Source: Acidimicrobiia bacterium
GTDB taxonomy: Bacteria > Actinomycetota > Acidimicrobiia > IMCC26256 > PALSA-555
NCBI GenBank assembly: GCA_040881685.1
Contig: JBBECS010000054.1
Span: forward strand, 139,231 to 203,230
Length of the DNA stretch: 64,000 bases
Reading direction: 5' to 3'
Part shown: positions 60,524 through 64,000 of the stretch, in pieces
Numbering within the stretch: the stretch's first letter is position 1
How the letters are laid out: every line of letters begins with the position of its first letter
Position numbers and translations under genes: made by a program
Notes under the pieces: model-generated
What the model saw: the letters and a program-made list of their open reading frames with translations, nothing else
Told to the model about the DNA's origin: nothing
Database searches by the model: none

Positions 60524-61135
60524 CTACTCGCGGCGGAGTCGGTACCAGTGCTCGTCGGGTCGAAGGAGCACCTCCAGCGGCTTCGGAGCCGAGAACCCCG
60601 AGGGCTCGATGTCCGTGATCTTCCAGCCCGGGAACGCGGCTTCGATCTCGTTGCGTTCCACGCCGCGGATGAGCGGCCGACGACGGCGCGGCCAGCAGAG
60701 CAGCAGGACCGTCGCGTCGGGCGCCGCGATGGCGTCCACTCCTCTTCCCATCGCCTGCTGCTGTTCGGTGTCGAAGTCGTGGAATGTGCCCGTGTCAAGC
60801 ACCAGGCGGAAGTCTTCGCCGACACCGGCCGCGCGCAAGTCGGTGACGTCGCCGTTGACGAGCTCCATGTCGACGTGCTCGCGGCCGGCGCGCTCGCGCG
60901 CTCGCTCGAGCGCATTCTCGATGATGTCGACGCCTGTGACGTTCCACCCGCGCTTCGCGAGCTCGATGCCCCAGATGCCGCTGCCTGTCCCGATGTCGAG
61001 CGCCCGTCCGAACGGTGCGACCCGCTCACTTTCCTCGCGTTCGAAGAGCTCCGTGATCTTGGCGGTGAACTCCGGCTGATCGACCGCGTCCTCCCACGGA
61101 TGGAAGCCGATCCGGTATGCGAATCCGTAGTTCAT
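60524..61135 (-). CDS. SAM-dependent methyltransferase
   Basis: 203 residues. Class I fold with the SAM-binding motif ALDIGTGSGIWGIELAKRG at 45-63, acidic residue at the end of strand 2 (VTGVDIIENAL) and VLLLCWPRRRR near strand 5. Short relatives are small-molecule methyltransferases. The start is ATG at 61135, preceded by GAGGAGAG; an upstream frame is rejected because the -10 box TACGTT at 61173 would exclude it. The substrate is unknown. Upstream palindromic arms suggest dedicated regulation. Confidence 0.85.
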   Translation of the reverse strand: MNYGFAYRIGFHPWEDAVDQPEFTAKITELFEREESERVAPFGRALDIGTGSGIWGIELAKRGWNVTGVDIIENALERARERAGREHVDMELVNGDVTDLRAAGVGEDFRLVLDTGTFHDFDTEQQQAMGRGVDAIAAPDATVLLLCWPRRRRPLIRGVERNEIEAAFPGWKITDIEPSGFSAPKPLEVLLRPDEHWYRLRRE

Positions 61136-61172
61136 CGGTACTCTCTCCTCGGTCGTCGAAAGGTTCAAGGAG

Positions 61173-61178
61173 AACGTA
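61173..61178 (-). promoter_or_regulatory. -10 box TACGTT of the methyltransferase gene
   Basis: On the minus strand TACGTT lies 37 bases before the ATG at 61135, leaving a leader that holds the GAGGAGAG ribosome site. Confidence 0.45.
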
Positions 61179-61199
61179 CGAATTGCGAGGGCGCTTGCC

Positions 61200-61230
61200 A
61201 TCGGTGGAACTACCGATCTTTCGCGATCGG
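61200..61230. promoter_or_regulatory. alternating inverted arms upstream of the methyltransferase promoter
   Basis: ATCGGT, six bases, ACCGATC, six bases, GATCGGT. The middle arm can pair with either outer arm, forming one of two six-pair hairpins. Position 20-60 bases upstream of the -10 box fits a repeated operator; a switch between two RNA structures is less likely because it is upstream of the transcript. Confidence 0.4.
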
Positions 61231-61251
61231 TCGAGTAGGTAGGTCTGCGGA

Positions 61252-62880
61252 CTACACGATCCCGCGCTCGTACGCGTACGCGGTCGCAGCCGCCCGGGTC
61301 GACACACCCACCTTCATGAAGATGCTGCGCACGTGGCTGTCGACGGTCCGCTCGCTGATCACGAGCTTCGTCGCGATCCCACGGTTGGTCTCGCCCGCCG
61401 CGACCAGGCCGAGCACTTCGATCTCGCGTGGCGTGAGCCCGTCGGGCCGCGACGTGGGCTGGCCTGAGAGCTCGTCGAGGCGCGCGAGCGAGGGCTTCGC
61501 GCCGAGGCGCTCGAACGTGGTGCGGGCAGCGTCGAACTCGAGCGTGGCGCCGTCTTCGTCACCCATCGCCCGGCACGCCAGCGCCAGGGAGGTGCGTGTG
61601 CTCGCGAGCTCGAACGGGGCCTCGAGATCTCGCCATGCATCCGCGGCCTGGCGCAATGCGACGAGGGCGCCGCGCTCGTCGCCGTCGGCCAGCCGCACCG
61701 CGCCGGTCGCCTGCGCGGCGCAGGCCCGCAGATACGGCGATCCGAGCTCGTCGGCGATCTGACCGAGCCCGTCGGCCGCGATGCGCGCCTCGTCGAAGTC
61801 GGATCCGGCCAGGGCGATCTCGACGTAAGGCGGCAGGAGCCGCGCCCGCGAGACCGGATCCTCCGACTGGTCGAGCGCGCGCCGGATCGCGGCGGCAGCG
61901 GCGTCGCGCTGACCCTGCGCGAGGCGCAGCTGCGCGAGCCCGGGCTGCGGGTCGCGCCCGTACAGGCTCGCCTCCCGGTACGCCGCCTCGGCCTCGTCGA
62001 ACGCGCCACGCACGCGGTGCACCTCGCCGATCAGGTAGTGCGCGTTGGCCAGCACCACTGGGCCGGCGGGCTCCGCGAGCCGCGCGGGCACGCGCGTGGC
62101 CTCTGCGAGCGCGTCCAACCAGTGACCGCGGAGCCGCAAGATCTCGGCCCGGTGCACGAGGCACTCGCCTCGGTAGAGCACAAGCTCGGGTTGTGACTCG
62201 CACCAGTCGTCGAGCAACGCCGTCCAGTCGGTGGCGCGGCGGACATCGAAGAGCTCTGAGCACCCGTCGATCACCGTGCAGTAGACGTCGCCCACCGCGA
62301 TCGGCGAGATCTCCCGTGCGTTGACGGAGACCACCGCTTCGTCGAGCAGCGTGACGCCCTCCACCACCTCACCGAGGTAGATGAGACAGCGACCTTCGCC
62401 CACCCGCGCCAGCGTGATCAGCTCGGTCGAGCCGTACCGCGCGCCGATCTTCGATGCCCGCGCGAACGCCGCGTGCGCACCGGCGGCGTCACCTTCGAGC
62501 ACGCAGCGCAGGCCGATGCAGTACCGCAGGTACCCGTGCTCGACACATTCGAGGCCACTCTCGTCGAGCTGGCGCTGCGCCCGCTCCACCCAACCACCGC
62601 CACGTGGAATCTCGCCCAGGTTGAGGAGCCTGAACGCGAGCCAGAACGCGCAGGCTGCGGAGCGCGCGACGTCGCCCTGGCGTGTCCATTCGTGGTGAGC
62701 CCGCTCCCAGGCTGCCTCGCTCTCGGCGCGCCGGCCGGTCAGGACGGCTGCGGTCGCCAGGCGCTCGAGGTCGTCGGCAGCCAGCGCGTCCTGGCCGTCT
62801 GCCGCCGAGAGCCGCTCGAACGCCTCGCCCCAGGCCCCACGGTCGAACGCAGCCCGACCGTCCCCGAGGTCGCTTGCCAC
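61252..62880 (-). CDS. LuxR-type regulator with TPR-like sensor region
   Basis: 542 residues. Residues about 1-470 are helical repeats of TPR/MalT type (for example AWGEAFERLSAADGQDALAA, ALVALRQAADAWRDLEAPFE). The end is a LuxR helix-turn-helix: LTPREIEVLGLVAAGETNRG, TKLVISERTVDSHVRSIFMK. No ATPase (LAL) domain is found, so the sensor is the TPR array alone. GTG at 62880 lies 36 bases after the ABC-F stop. Target genes unknown; the methyltransferase directly downstream is a candidate. Confidence 0.83.
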   Translation of the reverse strand: MASDLGDGRAAFDRGAWGEAFERLSAADGQDALAADDLERLATAAVLTGRRAESEAAWERAHHEWTRQGDVARSAACAFWLAFRLLNLGEIPRGGGWVERAQRQLDESGLECVEHGYLRYCIGLRCVLEGDAAGAHAAFARASKIGARYGSTELITLARVGEGRCLIYLGEVVEGVTLLDEAVVSVNAREISPIAVGDVYCTVIDGCSELFDVRRATDWTALLDDWCESQPELVLYRGECLVHRAEILRLRGHWLDALAEATRVPARLAEPAGPVVLANAHYLIGEVHRVRGAFDEAEAAYREASLYGRDPQPGLAQLRLAQGQRDAAAAAIRRALDQSEDPVSRARLLPPYVEIALAGSDFDEARIAADGLGQIADELGSPYLRACAAQATGAVRLADGDERGALVALRQAADAWRDLEAPFELASTRTSLALACRAMGDEDGATLEFDAARTTFERLGAKPSLARLDELSGQPTSRPDGLTPREIEVLGLVAAGETNRGIATKLVISERTVDSHVRSIFMKVGVSTRAAATAYAYERGIV

Positions 62881-62915
62881 CCCGAGAGTCTGGCTGATCC
62901 TGGCGCGGGATGACG

Positions 62916-64000
<1,085 letters not shown>

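Noticed and set aside
58742..61762. A 1006-codon plus-strand open frame
   Set aside because: It is antisense to the cyclase, SnoaL-like, methyltransferase and LuxR genes, all with recognisable domains. Its Ser/Arg-rich translation is typical of a shadow frame in G+C-rich DNA.

Overview
The window is very G+C-rich DNA whose third codon positions are almost always G or C. Gene content points to an actinobacterium, most likely an uncultured member of Acidimicrobiia or a relative. Supporting signs are a FadD19-like acyl-CoA synthetase, an F420-type luciferase-like oxidoreductase, mycothiol-linked DinB-type proteins, MMPL and LipJ-like cyclase families, and many GTG starts. No rRNA, tRNA, insertion sequence, prophage or CRISPR array was found. 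The lineage call is an inference from families, not a computed placement.

Layout. 0-3.5 kb: the start of an acyl-CoA dehydrogenase leaving the window to the left, then a molybdate operon (TOBE/HTH regulator, modA, modB, modC) behind a clear inverted-repeat operator. 3.5-11.7 kb: a small membrane protein, a CysQ-like phosphatase, an overlapping leftward run (PlsY-like, MFS, DegV), and envelope genes including an acyltransferase-3/SGNH protein. 11.7-15.3 kb: a leftward operon of amidohydrolase, COQ4-like protein, S1P-lyase-like PLP enzyme and probably an alpha/beta hydrolase. 15.3-17.8 kb: cydA-cydB. 18.0-19.5 kb: a 30-residue peptide gene with an exceptionally strong ribosome site, then a membrane HD phosphohydrolase that lacks the GYP part of its domain.

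19.6-46.4 kb is dominated by catabolism of CoA thioesters and probably sterol-like or sulfated substrates. It holds a FadD19-like ligase with an SDR, a TauD-type dioxygenase, an aminotransferase/omega-amidase pair, a class III aminotransferase coupled to an unknown protein, and a second amidohydrolase. A rightward operon follows: FAS1/MaoC-like dehydratase, crotonase, acyl-CoA dehydrogenase and two tandem crotonase paralogues. Then come two Cys-type sulfatases, a binding-fold protein without a signal peptide, a kinase-like protein, a nitroreductase, a P450-DUF1330-sulfatase operon divergent from an LLM oxidoreductase, and a CaiB-type CoA-transferase. 46.4-64 kb is mixed: GNAT, MMPL transporter with small exported proteins, HEAT-repeat protein, MurU-like nucleotidyltransferase, two DinB-like proteins, a large membrane protein with a split hydrolase fold, a metallopeptidase-like secreted protein followed by an unusual 67-codon gene, ParB-like protein, cyclase-hydrolase fusion, SnoaL-like protein, methyltransferase, LuxR regulator, and an ABC-F ATPase running off the right edge.

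Two general traits help read the window. Genes are packed with 1-4 base overlaps, and convergent pairs share or abut stop codons. Many operon-leading genes have a TANNNT-like -10 box only 5-9 bases before the start codon, as expected for leaderless mRNAs; this was used to choose several starts. The least explained items are the 30-residue peptide plus GYP-less HD protein, the S1P-lyase/COQ4/amidohydrolase operon, the signal-less binding protein, the split-hydrolase membrane protein, and two genes whose only usable start appears to be CTG.
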